Shown here: positions 7,590-15,776 of the stretch, piece after piece | Numbering within the stretch: position 1 is the first letter of the stretch | Layout of the letters: every line of letters starts with the position of its first letter | Assembly: GCA_002317385.1 (NCBI GenBank) | Contig: DCJH01000054.1 | Coordinates: 2,036 to 18,521 of the forward strand | From: Prevotella sp. UBA1705 | GTDB taxonomy: Bacteria > Bacteroidota > Bacteroidia > Bacteroidales > Bacteroidaceae | Length of the DNA stretch: 16,486 nucleotides | Direction: 5' to 3' | Translations under genes and position numbers: made by a program | The notes under the pieces: model-generated | Databases searched by the model: none | The model's input: the letters and a program-made list of their open reading frames with translations, nothing else | What the model was told of the DNA's origin: nothing

Positions 7590-8753
7590 ATGTCTGAATT
7601 TCAAGCTAAGGTAAATGCTGTGAAGAAGCATTTTGAGGAGCTCATCACCCGAAAGAATGAGCCGATGGAACATGGAAACGGCATCTACACCAAGTATAAG
7701 TACCCCGTTGTCACCGCCGAGCACACCCCATTAGAGTGGCGCTATGACTTCTCGGAGCAGGATAACCCATACTTCGAACAGCGCATCATGATGAATGCCA
7801 CCCTCAATTCGGGAGCCATCAAGTGGAAGGACAAGTATCTGCTGGTGGTGCGCGTGGAGGGAGCCGACAGGAAGAGTTTCTTCGCCATTGCCGAAAGCCC
7901 GAATGGCATCGACCATTTCCGCTTCTGGGATGAACCGATTACCATGCCCGACGACATCGTTCCGGCCACCAACATCTATGACATGCGTCTCACAGCCCAT
8001 GAAGATGGCTACATTTATGGCATCTTCTGTGCCGAGCGTCACGACGACACCCACCCGGGAGACCTGTCGGCCGCCACGGCCACGGCAGGCATTGCCCGCA
8101 CCAAAGACCTGGTGAACTGGGAGCGTTTGCCCGACCTGAAGACCAAGAGCCAGCAGCGCAACGTGGTGCTCCACCCCGAGTTCGTCGATGGAAAATATGC
8201 CCTTTACACCCGCCCGCAGGACGGATTCATCGAGACGGGCTCCGGCGGCGGCATCGGATGGGCACTGGTAGACGATATGACCCACGCCGAAGTGACGGAG
8301 GAAAAGATCATCAACGCCCGTCATTACCACACCATCATGGAGGTGAAGAACGGCGAAGGACCTCATCCTATCAAGACCGACCGAGGCTGGCTGCATCTGG
8401 CCCACGGCGTGAGGGCATGCGCCAGCGGACTGCGCTACGTGCTCTATCTCTACATGACGGCACTCGATGATCCCACCCGCGTTATCGCGCAGCCCGGCGG
8501 CTACTTCCTCGTGCCTGAAGGAGAAGAGTATATCGGCGACGTGATGAACGTGGTTTTTGCCAACGGATGGATAGCCGACGAAGACGGAAAAGTATTTATC
8601 TATTATGCTTCGTCGGACACTCGCATGCACGTGGCGACGTCGACCATCGACCAACTCATAGACTACTGCCTGAATACTCCGGCCGACGGCCTCACCACTG
8701 CGGCCAGCGTGGAGAACATCAAACGTCTCATCGCTAAGAACAAAGCCCTATGA
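7590..8753 (+). CDS. GH130 4-O-beta-D-mannosyl-D-glucose phosphorylase
   Basis: A 387-residue cytoplasmic five-bladed beta-propeller enzyme of GH130 (subfamily 1 type) without a signal peptide. Asp131 in NIYDMRL falls at the same residue number as the catalytic Asp131 I recall for the B. fragilis enzyme. Other conserved segments are NATLNSGAIKWKDKYLLVVRVEG, CAERHDDTHPGD, NARHYHT and LAHGVRACASGLRY. It phosphorolyses mannosyl-beta-1,4-glucose to alpha-mannose 1-phosphate and glucose. The assignment to mannosylglucose rather than mannobiose or mannosyl-GlcNAc rests on length, motifs and the adjoining epimerase gene. The stop overlaps the ATG of the transporter (ATGA). Confidence 0.92.
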   Translation: MSEFQAKVNAVKKHFEELITRKNEPMEHGNGIYTKYKYPVVTAEHTPLEWRYDFSEQDNPYFEQRIMMNATLNSGAIKWKDKYLLVVRVEGADRKSFFAIAESPNGIDHFRFWDEPITMPDDIVPATNIYDMRLTAHEDGYIYGIFCAERHDDTHPGDLSAATATAGIARTKDLVNWERLPDLKTKSQQRNVVLHPEFVDGKYALYTRPQDGFIETGSGGGIGWALVDDMTHAEVTEEKIINARHYHTIMEVKNGEGPHPIKTDRGWLHLAHGVRACASGLRYVLYLYMTALDDPTRVIAQPGGYFLVPEGEEYIGDVMNVVFANGWIADEDGKVFIYYASSDTRMHVATSTIDQLIDYCLNTPADGLTTAASVENIKRLIAKNKAL

Positions 8754-10153
8754 TCAAACTCAAGGAGAAGATAGGCTACGGGCTCGGCGATATGTCTTCG
8801 TCGATGTTCTGGAAGCTTTTCGGCGCCTATCTCATGATATTCTACACCGATGTGTTCGGTATCTCGGCCGCCATCGTGGGTACCATGTTTGCCATTACGC
8901 GCATCTGGGACTCCCTGTTCGACCCCATCGTCGGTGTAGTGGCCGACAGAACGAGCACCCGGTGGGGCAAATTCAGGCCCTATCTGCTCTTTCTGGCCCT
9001 ACCGTTCGCCCTCATCGGCATCCTGACCTTTACCACCCCGCAGGTGAGTGAGACCGGAAAGGTGGTCTATGCGTTTGTTACCTACACCCTGATGATGATG
9101 GTCTACAGTGCCATCAACGTGCCCTACGCCTCGCTGCTGGGTGTGATGACTCCCGACCTGCACGACCGAAACACGCTCGCCACCTACCGTATGACCTTCG
9201 CCTACCTGGGGTCTTTCATAGCCCTGCTGCTGTTCATGCCCCTTGTCAACGCTTTCGGTGGCGAGGACAAGAGTGGGAAACTCTATGGCTGGATGACCGC
9301 CCCGCAGTTTGGCTGGATGATGGCCGTGGTGGTGATAGCCGCCCTTTGCGCGCTCTTGTTCTTCGGATGCTTCGCTCTGACACGGGAGAGAGTGAAGGCT
9401 GTCAAGGCGGAATCGACCCCGCTGAAGACCGACCTACGCGACCTTCTCCACAACCGCCCATGGTGGATACTGCTCGGAGCAGGCGTGGCATCGCTCATCT
9501 TCAACTCCATTCGCGACGGCGCGACAGTCTATTACTTTAAGTATTTCGTAGACGAATCGGCCTTCGGCAGCATCAAGTTCTTGGGGATCCCGTTTGTGCT
9601 GAGCGGACTTTACCTGGCCGTGGGACAGGCATTCAACATTGTGGGCGTGATATTGGCCGCACCGGTGAGCAACCGTCTGGGCAAGCGCCGCACCTTTATG
9701 GGGGCCATGCTCATGGCCACGGTACTCAGCGTGATATTCTATTTCTTCACCAAAAACCAGTTGACGCTCATCTTTGTGTTCCAAGCCATGATCTCGGTAT
9801 GTGCCGGAAGCATCTTCCCGCTGCTGTGGAGCATGTATGCCGACTGTGCCGACTATAGTGAACTGCGCACGGGCAACCGTGCCACAGGCCTCATCTTCTC
9901 CTCTTCTTCCATGAGTCAGAAGTTTGGATGGGCCATCGGAACCGCCATCACCGGCTGGATGTTGGCCGCCTTTGGCTTCGAGGCCAACGGCATACAGAAT
10001 GCTGAAACCATCAACGGCATCAAGATGTTTCTCAGTCTGCTGCCTGCCGTGGGTACGCTGCTGAGTTGCCTCTTCATCTTCTTCTACCCGCTTTCGGAGA
10101 ACCGGATGAAGGAAATCACCGCCGAACTGAATGCCCGGCGCCAAGACAAATAA
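8750..10153 (+). CDS. GPH-family sugar:cation symporter (inner membrane)
   Basis: A 467-residue polytopic membrane protein with about 12 hydrophobic segments, of the glycoside-pentoside-hexuronide (MelB-like) branch of the MFS. The family signature DPIVGVVADRTSTRWGKFRPY lies at about residues 57-77, after the first two helices. The N-terminal KIGYGLGDMSSSMFW motif and the WSMYADCADYSELRTGNRATG segment are also typical. It probably brings mannobiose or short mannosides from the periplasm to the cytoplasm, where the epimerase and phosphorylase act. The substrate is inferred from its position between those genes; the same place is held by a transporter in the B. fragilis mannan cluster. Translation is coupled to GH130 by a 4-nt overlap. 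Confidence 0.92.
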   Translation: MIKLKEKIGYGLGDMSSSMFWKLFGAYLMIFYTDVFGISAAIVGTMFAITRIWDSLFDPIVGVVADRTSTRWGKFRPYLLFLALPFALIGILTFTTPQVSETGKVVYAFVTYTLMMMVYSAINVPYASLLGVMTPDLHDRNTLATYRMTFAYLGSFIALLLFMPLVNAFGGEDKSGKLYGWMTAPQFGWMMAVVVIAALCALLFFGCFALTRERVKAVKAESTPLKTDLRDLLHNRPWWILLGAGVASLIFNSIRDGATVYYFKYFVDESAFGSIKFLGIPFVLSGLYLAVGQAFNIVGVILAAPVSNRLGKRRTFMGAMLMATVLSVIFYFFTKNQLTLIFVFQAMISVCAGSIFPLLWSMYADCADYSELRTGNRATGLIFSSSSMSQKFGWAIGTAITGWMLAAFGFEANGIQNAETINGIKMFLSLLPAVGTLLSCLFIFFYPLSENRMKEITAELNARRQDK

Positions 10154-10174
10154 CCCCTCTTTAATCCTCACTCG

Positions 10175-11374
10175 ATGATGACAACCACCATAGAACAACT
10201 CAAAGCCGAGATGCGCGAGACGTTGGAGCGCAACATTCTCCCCTACTGGATGGAGCGGATGACCGACGAAGCCCATGGCGGCTACTACGGACAGGCCGAC
10301 GGCCACGACGCTATCCATGCGCAAGCCGACAAGGGAGCCATCCTGAATGCCCGCATACTCTGGGCCTTCTCGGCTGCCTACAGGGTGACGCGGAATGAAG
10401 ATTATCTCCGCGCGGCTACGAGAGCGATGCACTATTTGCTCGACAACTTTGTGGATCACCTCTATGGCGGGGTGTTCTGGAGCCTCGACTATCAGGGCCA
10501 GCCCACCGACAACAAGAAGCAAACCTATGCCATCGGCTTTGCCATCTATGGCCTGAGCGAGTATGCGCGGGCCACCGGCGACCCTGTGGCGCTATCGGCA
10601 GCCACGAGCCTCTACCGAGACATTGAGACCCACGCCTATGACAAAGTGAACAACGGATATATAGAAGCCCTCACGCGCAACTGGCAACCCATAGCCGACA
10701 TGCGCCTGAGCGATAAGGATGAAAACGGTTCGCGCACCATGAATACCCACCTGCACGTGCTCGAACCCTATACCAACCTCTACCGGATATGGCCCGATGA
10801 GGGACTGAAAAGGCAGATAGCCAACCTCGTCGGCATCTTCCTCGACAAGATATTGAACCGAGAGACCTATCACCTGGACCTCTTCTTCGACGACCAATGG
10901 CACGGCAAACGCAACGTCCAGAGTTTCGGTCACGACATCGAGGCGGTGTGGCTCCTCCACGAGGCAGCCCTCGTCCTGGGCGATGCGGCACTGCTCCAAC
11001 GCGTGGAAGACATGCTGCCGCAGATAGCCCAGGCTGCCGACGAAGGACTACAACCCGACGGTTCGCTCATCTACGAGCGCTGGACTGACAGCGGCGAGAC
11101 CGACAAGCAGCGCCAATGGTGGGTGATGTGCGAGTGCATCATCGGGCATATAGACCTCTACCAGCACTTCCACGACCCGGAAGCCCTGCAGAAAGCCCTG
11201 CGTTGCTGGGACTATACCAAGCATCATCTCATAGACCACGAGCAGGGAGAATGGTATTGGGGCCGACTCGAAGACGGCGACATAGACCGCAACAACGACA
11301 AGGCGGGATTCTGGAAGTGCCCCTATCACAACAGCCGCATGTGCTTGGAACTGATGGAGAGAGCCCTCTCATAA
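10175..11374 (+). CDS. Cellobiose/mannobiose 2-epimerase (AGE superfamily)
   Basis: A 399-residue cytoplasmic (alpha/alpha)6-barrel protein of the N-acylglucosamine/cellobiose 2-epimerase superfamily. Expected active-site residues are present: His194 in NTHLHVLEPY, His253 and Glu256 in SFGHDIEAVWLLHEA, Trp315, Trp316 and Glu320 in WWVMCE, and His385 in CPYHNSRM. Their spacing (59 residues between the first two His; WW then Glu four residues later) agrees with the cellobiose epimerase layout I recall. It interconverts beta-1,4-mannobiose and mannosylglucose, the step that makes the GH130 substrate. Its neighbours make mannobiose the likely physiological substrate. It is the last structural gene of the operon, 21 nt after the transporter. 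ATG 10175 and ATG 10178 are both possible starts. Confidence 0.93.
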   Translation: MMTTTIEQLKAEMRETLERNILPYWMERMTDEAHGGYYGQADGHDAIHAQADKGAILNARILWAFSAAYRVTRNEDYLRAATRAMHYLLDNFVDHLYGGVFWSLDYQGQPTDNKKQTYAIGFAIYGLSEYARATGDPVALSAATSLYRDIETHAYDKVNNGYIEALTRNWQPIADMRLSDKDENGSRTMNTHLHVLEPYTNLYRIWPDEGLKRQIANLVGIFLDKILNRETYHLDLFFDDQWHGKRNVQSFGHDIEAVWLLHEAALVLGDAALLQRVEDMLPQIAQAADEGLQPDGSLIYERWTDSGETDKQRQWWVMCECIIGHIDLYQHFHDPEALQKALRCWDYTKHHLIDHEQGEWYWGRLEDGDIDRNNDKAGFWKCPYHNSRMCLELMERALS

Positions 11375-11445
11375 CCCTCAAGAGGCGCAAAACGAGTCTA
11401 CTCCCACCCGAAATGGCAGAAGTCTGCGCACTTTAACACAGATTA

Positions 11446-11477
11446 TTTGCTACAAGTCTCGATTATTAGTAAGTTTG
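11446..11477 (+). promoter_or_regulatory. Strong Bacteroides promoter for the AraC gene
   Basis: TTTG at 11446-11449 and TAAGTTTG at 11470-11477 match the -33 and -7 consensus with a 20-bp spacer, the best promoter in the window. Transcription would start near 11482-11485, after the in-frame TTG at 11447. This rules out the longer reading of the regulator and places the start at ATG 11495 or 11501 with a very short leader. The regulator therefore seems to be expressed independently of the inducible operon. Confidence 0.7.
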
Positions 11478-11494
11478 CAAAGCAACCAGAACAG

Positions 11495-12388
11495 ATGGAA
11501 ATGACAGAAGGCTATGTACTGCATGAGATCACCCCTCTCATGGACAAGGACGCGCTATATATCGCAGACCGCCACAAGAAGGAGTTCACCTACCCCATCC
11601 ACAACCACGAGGTGTTTGAGCTGAACTTCGTAGAACACGCTGCCGGTGCACGCCGCATCGTGGGCGACAACGCCGAGGTGGTGGGCGAATACGACCTTGT
11701 GCTCATCACGAGCTGCAACTTGGAGCACGTCTGGGAGCAGGCCAACTGCACGAGTGAGGATATTCGTGAGATCACCGTCCAGTTTAATTTCGGCGACGGT
11801 GGCAGCGACGACTTCTTCGAAAAGAAGCCCTTTGAGCATATCCGTGAGATGATCAGGCAGGCACGCAAGGGCCTATGCTTCAACATGTCGGCTATCATGA
11901 AGGTCTACGATAAACTCAACACACTCAGCAAAGTGACCGACAGTTTCGAGTCGCTTATGCAGTTTCTGAGCATCCTCAACACCCTCGCCCATTGCGAAGG
12001 CTCGCGCACTCTGGCCACAACAAGCTATGCCAAGGTAAACATTGAGGACGATAGCCGTCGCATACTCAAAGTAAAGAACTATATCAACGAGAACTATATG
12101 TACGACATCAAGCTGCGCGACCTGGCCACTATCGCCAACATGAGCGAGTGTGCATTCTCTCGTTTCTTCAAGATTCACACGGGGCGTACCCTCAGCGACT
12201 ATATCATCGACATACGACTGGGCTTTGCCACACGCATGTTGATAGACACCACACAGAGCGTTTCGGAGATAAGTTTCCAATGCGGATATAACAATATCAG
12301 CAACTTTAACCGCATTTTCAAGCGGAAACGCGGCTGCTCGCCCTCAGAATATAGGGCCAACTATCACAAAATCAAGGTTATCGTGTAG
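11495..12388 (+). CDS. AraC-family transcriptional regulator
   Basis: A 297-residue regulator. The N-terminal half has an AraC-type cupin, with the first motif at YPIHNHEVFELNFV and a later one ending in LEHVWE, likely the ligand-sensing part. The last 100 residues form two helix-turn-helix motifs: LRDLATIANMSECAFSRFFK and VSEISFQCGYNNISNFNRIFK, then the family tail SPSEYR. It probably senses a mannan-derived sugar and activates the operon and susC. The paired 21-bp-spaced repeats upstream of susC fit an AraC dimer, but the link is inference. The start is set by the promoter at 11446-11477; ATG 11501, two codons later, is an alternative. In most Bacteroides polysaccharide loci a hybrid two-component or SusR-like regulator is more common. 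Confidence 0.9.
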   Translation: MEMTEGYVLHEITPLMDKDALYIADRHKKEFTYPIHNHEVFELNFVEHAAGARRIVGDNAEVVGEYDLVLITSCNLEHVWEQANCTSEDIREITVQFNFGDGGSDDFFEKKPFEHIREMIRQARKGLCFNMSAIMKVYDKLNTLSKVTDSFESLMQFLSILNTLAHCEGSRTLATTSYAKVNIEDDSRRILKVKNYINENYMYDIKLRDLATIANMSECAFSRFFKIHTGRTLSDYIIDIRLGFATRMLIDTTQSVSEISFQCGYNNISNFNRIFKRKRGCSPSEYRANYHKIKVIV

Positions 12389-12441
12389 GCGTAATCGGTA
12401 GCTAAGATTTAAGGGAAACAGAGGGAATTGCAAGGAACGTA

Positions 12442-12462
12442 ACTATTTGAAATAGTATCATT
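12442..12462. promoter_or_regulatory. Palindrome with an operator-like motif downstream of the regulator
   Basis: ACTATTTGAAATAGT (12442-12456) is a perfect palindrome around a central G. Its right side continues as AAATAGTATCAT (12450-12461), sharing AGTATCAT and AAATAGTAT with the operator-like motifs of the divergent region. It could be a third binding site for the regulator, part of a promoter cut off by the element, or a weak terminator of the regulator gene. The sequence cannot decide. Confidence 0.3.
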
Positions 12463-12521
12463 TAGCATTTTTCTGCCATAATAAGGGTAAGCGAAAACGA
12501 GCATCAAACGGCAGGAGTTCC

Positions 12522-12572
12522 GTTACCAAATCGTAACCCATCAGTGAAAAAGCAAAAAGGGGTTACAAATTG
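12522..12572. repeat. GTTAC repeats left of the integrase, possible arm-type sites
   Basis: GTTACCAAATCG (12522-12533) and GTTACAAATTG (12562-12572) form a direct repeat differing by a base insertion and one substitution. GTAACCC (12533-12539) and GGGTTAC (12560-12566) form a 7-bp inverted repeat, and a further GTAAC lies at 12439-12443. Short repeated sites flanking the integrase gene are expected for arm-type binding sites of CTnDOT-like recombinases. This is a positional inference, not a match to a known site. Confidence 0.3.
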
Positions 12573-12649
12573 AATGTAAACAACTGGGCCATAGGTTTTT
12601 ATTCATCATCTTTCATTTTTCTGCATCGCTCGGGAACACTTGTTTCACT

Positions 12650-12668
12650 GTACCTTTGCAAGCAAAGG
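12650..12668 (+). promoter_or_regulatory. Integrase promoter -7 box and CTnDOT-like core motif
   Basis: GTACCTTTGC at 12650-12659 fits both the Bacteroides -7 box (TAnnTTTG) and the CTnDOT insertion core GTAnnTTTGC. It overlaps the perfect inverted repeat CCTTTGC-AA-GCAAAGG at 12653-12668. It lies 25-43 bp before the integrase ATG, a good promoter position, but no clear -33 element is seen 19-21 bp upstream. The promoter reading is the simpler one; the attachment-core reading is possible. Confidence 0.45.
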
Positions 12669-12692
12669 AAATTTAGAAAAAGCGACAGAAAA

Positions 12693-13913
12693 ATGAAAGA
12701 AAACAAACTGAAAGTATCGTTCTTCGTTCAGGCAAGACGAACCGACAAGAAAGGACTTGTGCCTGTCATAGGGCGCATCTCTCTGGGCAGAACCCTTTCG
12801 GGATTCTCCACCAAATGCAAGACTCCTCTTACACTCTGGGACAGCCGTAAGCAGAGGCTCATCGGCAAGAGTAGCATGGCGGTGTCCGTCAATCAGAAAC
12901 TCGGTGAATGCACCGCACTCATCCACGCACGCTTCCATGAACTCGGTGAAAGAGAAGAATCCTTTACCGCCACAGATGTGAGGGATGCCTATCAGGGACA
13001 AATCCACCGCCAAGCCCTGCTCTTGGAGAGTTTCGGGGAGTATCTCAGACAGACAAAAGAGCGTATCGGCATCGACCGAGCCTTGAAGACATTCAAGCTC
13101 CGCACCTACCAACTCACCCTGCTCCGTGAGTATGTACAGAAGAAACACAGAGTAAGCGATATTCCTCTTTCACAGTTGGACAAAGCCTTCATCGAGGGCT
13201 TCGAGTATTATCTCACCATCGACCGCAGACTGAAACGCAGTAGCATTTCAAGTGCCCTGTCCACCTTGCAGACCATTGTCCGCATGGCGGTGAAGAAAGG
13301 CGTGCTGGACTTTTATCCGTTCTTGGGCTACAGCTATGAACGTCTTAAAGGAGAGCCGAGAAGCATCACACAAGACAAGCTGCAAAGCATCATCGACTTG
13401 GAGATAGAATGGGAAAACTACCGCATTGTTCGTGATTTGTTCGTCTTCTCCTGCTTTTCAGGACTGGCAATCTCTGACGTGCGCAATCTCAGAGAGGAAA
13501 ACATTGTCTTGGAAGAGGGCGAACTCTGCATCAAGGGCAGACGCATGAAAACCAAGACCCCGTACCGTGTACAGGTACTTCCTCCTGCCTTGGCGATTAT
13601 GGAGCGGTACAGGGGAAAGCGTGCAGGTTTTGTCTTTGACGTGCCGACCACCGACATTATCCTCAATGGCATGCACCACATACAGAGAAACATCGGCATG
13701 GAAACTCCGCTGACTTTTCACATGGCTCGCCATACCTTTGCATCGCTCATCACGCTCTCGGCGGGTGTACCTATAGAAACGGTGAGCCGTATGCTCGGAC
13801 ACACCAACCTGAGAACAACACAAGTATATGCGGCGGTTTCCTCCGAGAGAATCCATCGGGATATGCAGGCGATACAGCAGCGAATACAAGATACATTCAC
13901 CTTAAAACTTTGA
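12693..13913 (+). CDS. Tyrosine recombinase/integrase, CTnDOT type (first of two)
   Basis: A 406-residue site-specific recombinase with an N-terminal arm-binding segment, a SAM-like core-binding domain at about 105-205 (ending SALSTLQTIVRMAVKKG) and a catalytic domain. The catalytic residues seen are His343 and Arg346 in HMARHTF, His370 in MLGHTN and nucleophile Tyr379 in TQVYA. The position of the first catalytic Arg is Ala259 (SGLAISD). IntDOT of CTnDOT also lacks this Arg, which places the protein in that atypical group. It would integrate and excise the element. ATG 12693 starts the conserved KVSFFVQARR region; a TTG at 12570 would add 41 residues covering the promoter. The next recombinase begins 4 nt after its stop. 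Confidence 0.9.
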   Translation: MKENKLKVSFFVQARRTDKKGLVPVIGRISLGRTLSGFSTKCKTPLTLWDSRKQRLIGKSSMAVSVNQKLGECTALIHARFHELGEREESFTATDVRDAYQGQIHRQALLLESFGEYLRQTKERIGIDRALKTFKLRTYQLTLLREYVQKKHRVSDIPLSQLDKAFIEGFEYYLTIDRRLKRSSISSALSTLQTIVRMAVKKGVLDFYPFLGYSYERLKGEPRSITQDKLQSIIDLEIEWENYRIVRDLFVFSCFSGLAISDVRNLREENIVLEEGELCIKGRRMKTKTPYRVQVLPPALAIMERYRGKRAGFVFDVPTTDIILNGMHHIQRNIGMETPLTFHMARHTFASLITLSAGVPIETVSRMLGHTNLRTTQVYAAVSSERIHRDMQAIQQRIQDTFTLKL

Positions 13914-13917
13914 CATC

Positions 13918-15186
13918 ATGGCACGAAGTACATTCAAGACCCTATTCTACATCAATCGTTCCAAAGAGAAGAAGAACGGCAAATGCCCGATTATGGGACG
14001 CATCACCATAGACGCTGAGCAGGTGCAGTACAGCACAGGCAAGGAAATCTCCCCAGAACTTTGGGACAGTCGCAAGGGAAGATGTAAGGGAGCGGACGAA
14101 GAAACAAAAGAAATCAACCGCTATCTCCAAGCCAAAGAGGAACAAGCCAAAGCGAAGTACCAAGAATTAGTCTGGCAGCGTGGCTACATCACTGCCGAGC
14201 TGCTGAAACGTGAACTCATGGAAGAGGACAAGTCCAAAGGGGTTCTTTTGGAGGAAGCACGACTATTTATTGAAGAAAAGCGTCCTTGCGTTGGAATAAC
14301 GGTTGCCAAGCCGACCTTTGCCAATTATATCTATGCCACACAGCTCATAGAGGCTTATCTGCGTGAACGCTTGGGGCTGGAGGATATTTGCTACTCCCAA
14401 TTGGACTATGGCTTTATCGAGGGGATGGACTTCTATCTCAAATCAGAGCGCAACCTTTCCCTTGCCACCATTCAGATTGTGGTCATCTTCCTGAGGAAAC
14501 TCATCGGCATCGGTCAGCAGAAGAAATACATCCGCATCGACCCCTTTGTAGATTACAAGGCTGAACTGCCACACCGCACACGCAGGTATCTCACCACGGA
14601 GGAACTGCAGCGGGTATTGCAAACACCCATTATTGATAAGCAGTTTGAGCGAGCAAGACAACTATTCCTTTTCTGTGCCTTTACAGGTTTGGCTCGCGTG
14701 GATATGCAACGGCTCAAACCGAAGCATATTATCCGCAATGCAGACGGCACGGAGGAAATCCGCATCAAAAGACAGAAAACGGACGTGGAGGCCATCATTC
14801 CACTCCTGCCTATTGCGGGGCAAATCCTTTCGCTTTATACCAAGGATAAGAAAGCGGACGATTTGATATTCCCCAATCTCACAATTAGGAAAGCATCTTT
14901 AGCTTGTGTGAACATCGGTCAGATATGCCGGATAGAGAAAGGCTTGACCTTCCACATGGCACGCCACACTTTCTCGACCACGATTTGCCTTTCCAACGGC
15001 ATATCAATGGAAACGCTCAGCAAGATGCTCGGACACAGCAATATTGGCACGACTCAAATCTATGGAAAGATAACCGACCACAAGATACAGGAGGATATGA
15101 CTGCACTCACAGACAGGGAGCATTCTGCCTTTGAAGGTTATTGTGAGTCGATTGCACGACAGAAGATGCCACTGCAACAAGCATAA
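13918..15186 (+). CDS. Tyrosine recombinase/integrase, CTnDOT type (second of two)
   Basis: A 422-residue paralogue of the preceding protein, with the same order of arm-binding, core-binding and catalytic domains. The catalytic residues are His346 and Arg349 in HMARHTF, His373 in MLGHSN and Tyr382 in TQIYG. The first Arg position is again Ala259 (FTGLARVDM), with an Arg one place later at 260 that might substitute. It is co-transcribed with the first recombinase (4-nt gap). Possible roles are joint excision/integration as a pair, or control of a separate inversion; the sequence does not tell which. Sequence divergence from the first copy shows an old duplication or independent recruitment, not a recent tandem copy. 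Confidence 0.9.
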   Translation: MARSTFKTLFYINRSKEKKNGKCPIMGRITIDAEQVQYSTGKEISPELWDSRKGRCKGADEETKEINRYLQAKEEQAKAKYQELVWQRGYITAELLKRELMEEDKSKGVLLEEARLFIEEKRPCVGITVAKPTFANYIYATQLIEAYLRERLGLEDICYSQLDYGFIEGMDFYLKSERNLSLATIQIVVIFLRKLIGIGQQKKYIRIDPFVDYKAELPHRTRRYLTTEELQRVLQTPIIDKQFERARQLFLFCAFTGLARVDMQRLKPKHIIRNADGTEEIRIKRQKTDVEAIIPLLPIAGQILSLYTKDKKADDLIFPNLTIRKASLACVNIGQICRIEKGLTFHMARHTFSTTICLSNGISMETLSKMLGHSNIGTTQIYGKITDHKIQEDMTALTDREHSAFEGYCESIARQKMPLQQA

Positions 15187-15238
15187 AGAAGAAGTAATTA
15201 CAAAACATATGTTATTCACGATTGAAAACCAAACGATT

Positions 15239-15706
15239 ATGAAACAGAATACCAAACAGGAACTGTCTTACTTTCGGTTGAAATTAAGAAGTTATATGAG
15301 TGAGCATTACCCCGAAAGATTGCAAGACACAGAGTTTATCACCGCACAAGCCGACATGGCTCTCACTACCTACTGCGATGCCGTGGCACAAGGCTTTACG
15401 CACCCCGAAGCGGAGAGCATGGCAAGCGAGGTGTTGTATCAGGGCTTGCACTTTTCCAAGTATGATACGCTTGTATCTGTCTTGGAGAATGAGTTTGAGA
15501 GGGAACTCCCTGCACCGCTTCCAGAGAGACTCTCACTTTTGTTGTTGTCGAATAAGGCTGTTCAAGCCACATTCGACAAGTTCGGTTTGACGGACACATT
15601 TGTCGCAAGCGAGCAATACGACCGTCTTTACACCGAACTCACAGGCACGATAGTGCTGCTCATCGAGAGCAATAAGCTGCCGATTATCGGTCAGACGGAC
15701 GGATAA
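15239..15706 (+). CDS. DUF1896-like small protein of Bacteroides mobile elements
   Basis: A 155-residue soluble, probably helical protein without signal peptide or membrane segment. The opening TKQELSYFRLKLRSYMSEHYPERLQDTEFI, followed by a helical EAESMASEVLYQGLHFSKYDTL segment, resembles DUF1896 proteins that accompany integrases in Bacteroides conjugative elements. Its function is unknown. I chose ATG 15239 because the family begins at this point. In-frame ATG 15209 and a start at 15131 (overlapping the recombinase) would add unconserved residues. It probably shares the integrase transcript, which then ends at the terminator at 15809-15855. Confidence 0.65.
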   Translation: MKQNTKQELSYFRLKLRSYMSEHYPERLQDTEFITAQADMALTTYCDAVAQGFTHPEAESMASEVLYQGLHFSKYDTLVSVLENEFERELPAPLPERLSLLLLSNKAVQATFDKFGLTDTFVASEQYDRLYTELTGTIVLLIESNKLPIIGQTDG

Positions 15707-15776
15707 ACCAACGCTTACACTCTTCAAACCGTCTTATGCAAAGTCCCTGAAGCCGTCATCGGTCGGGCAAAGGTAT

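Noticed and set aside
12570..12692. TTG start for the first recombinase
   Set aside because: The additional 41 codons run through the -7 box and inverted repeat at 12650-12668 and do not resemble recombinase sequence.
12389..12692. tRNA gene as the integration target
   Set aside because: I looked for a tRNA 3' end or cloverleaf on both strands near the integrase and saw none.
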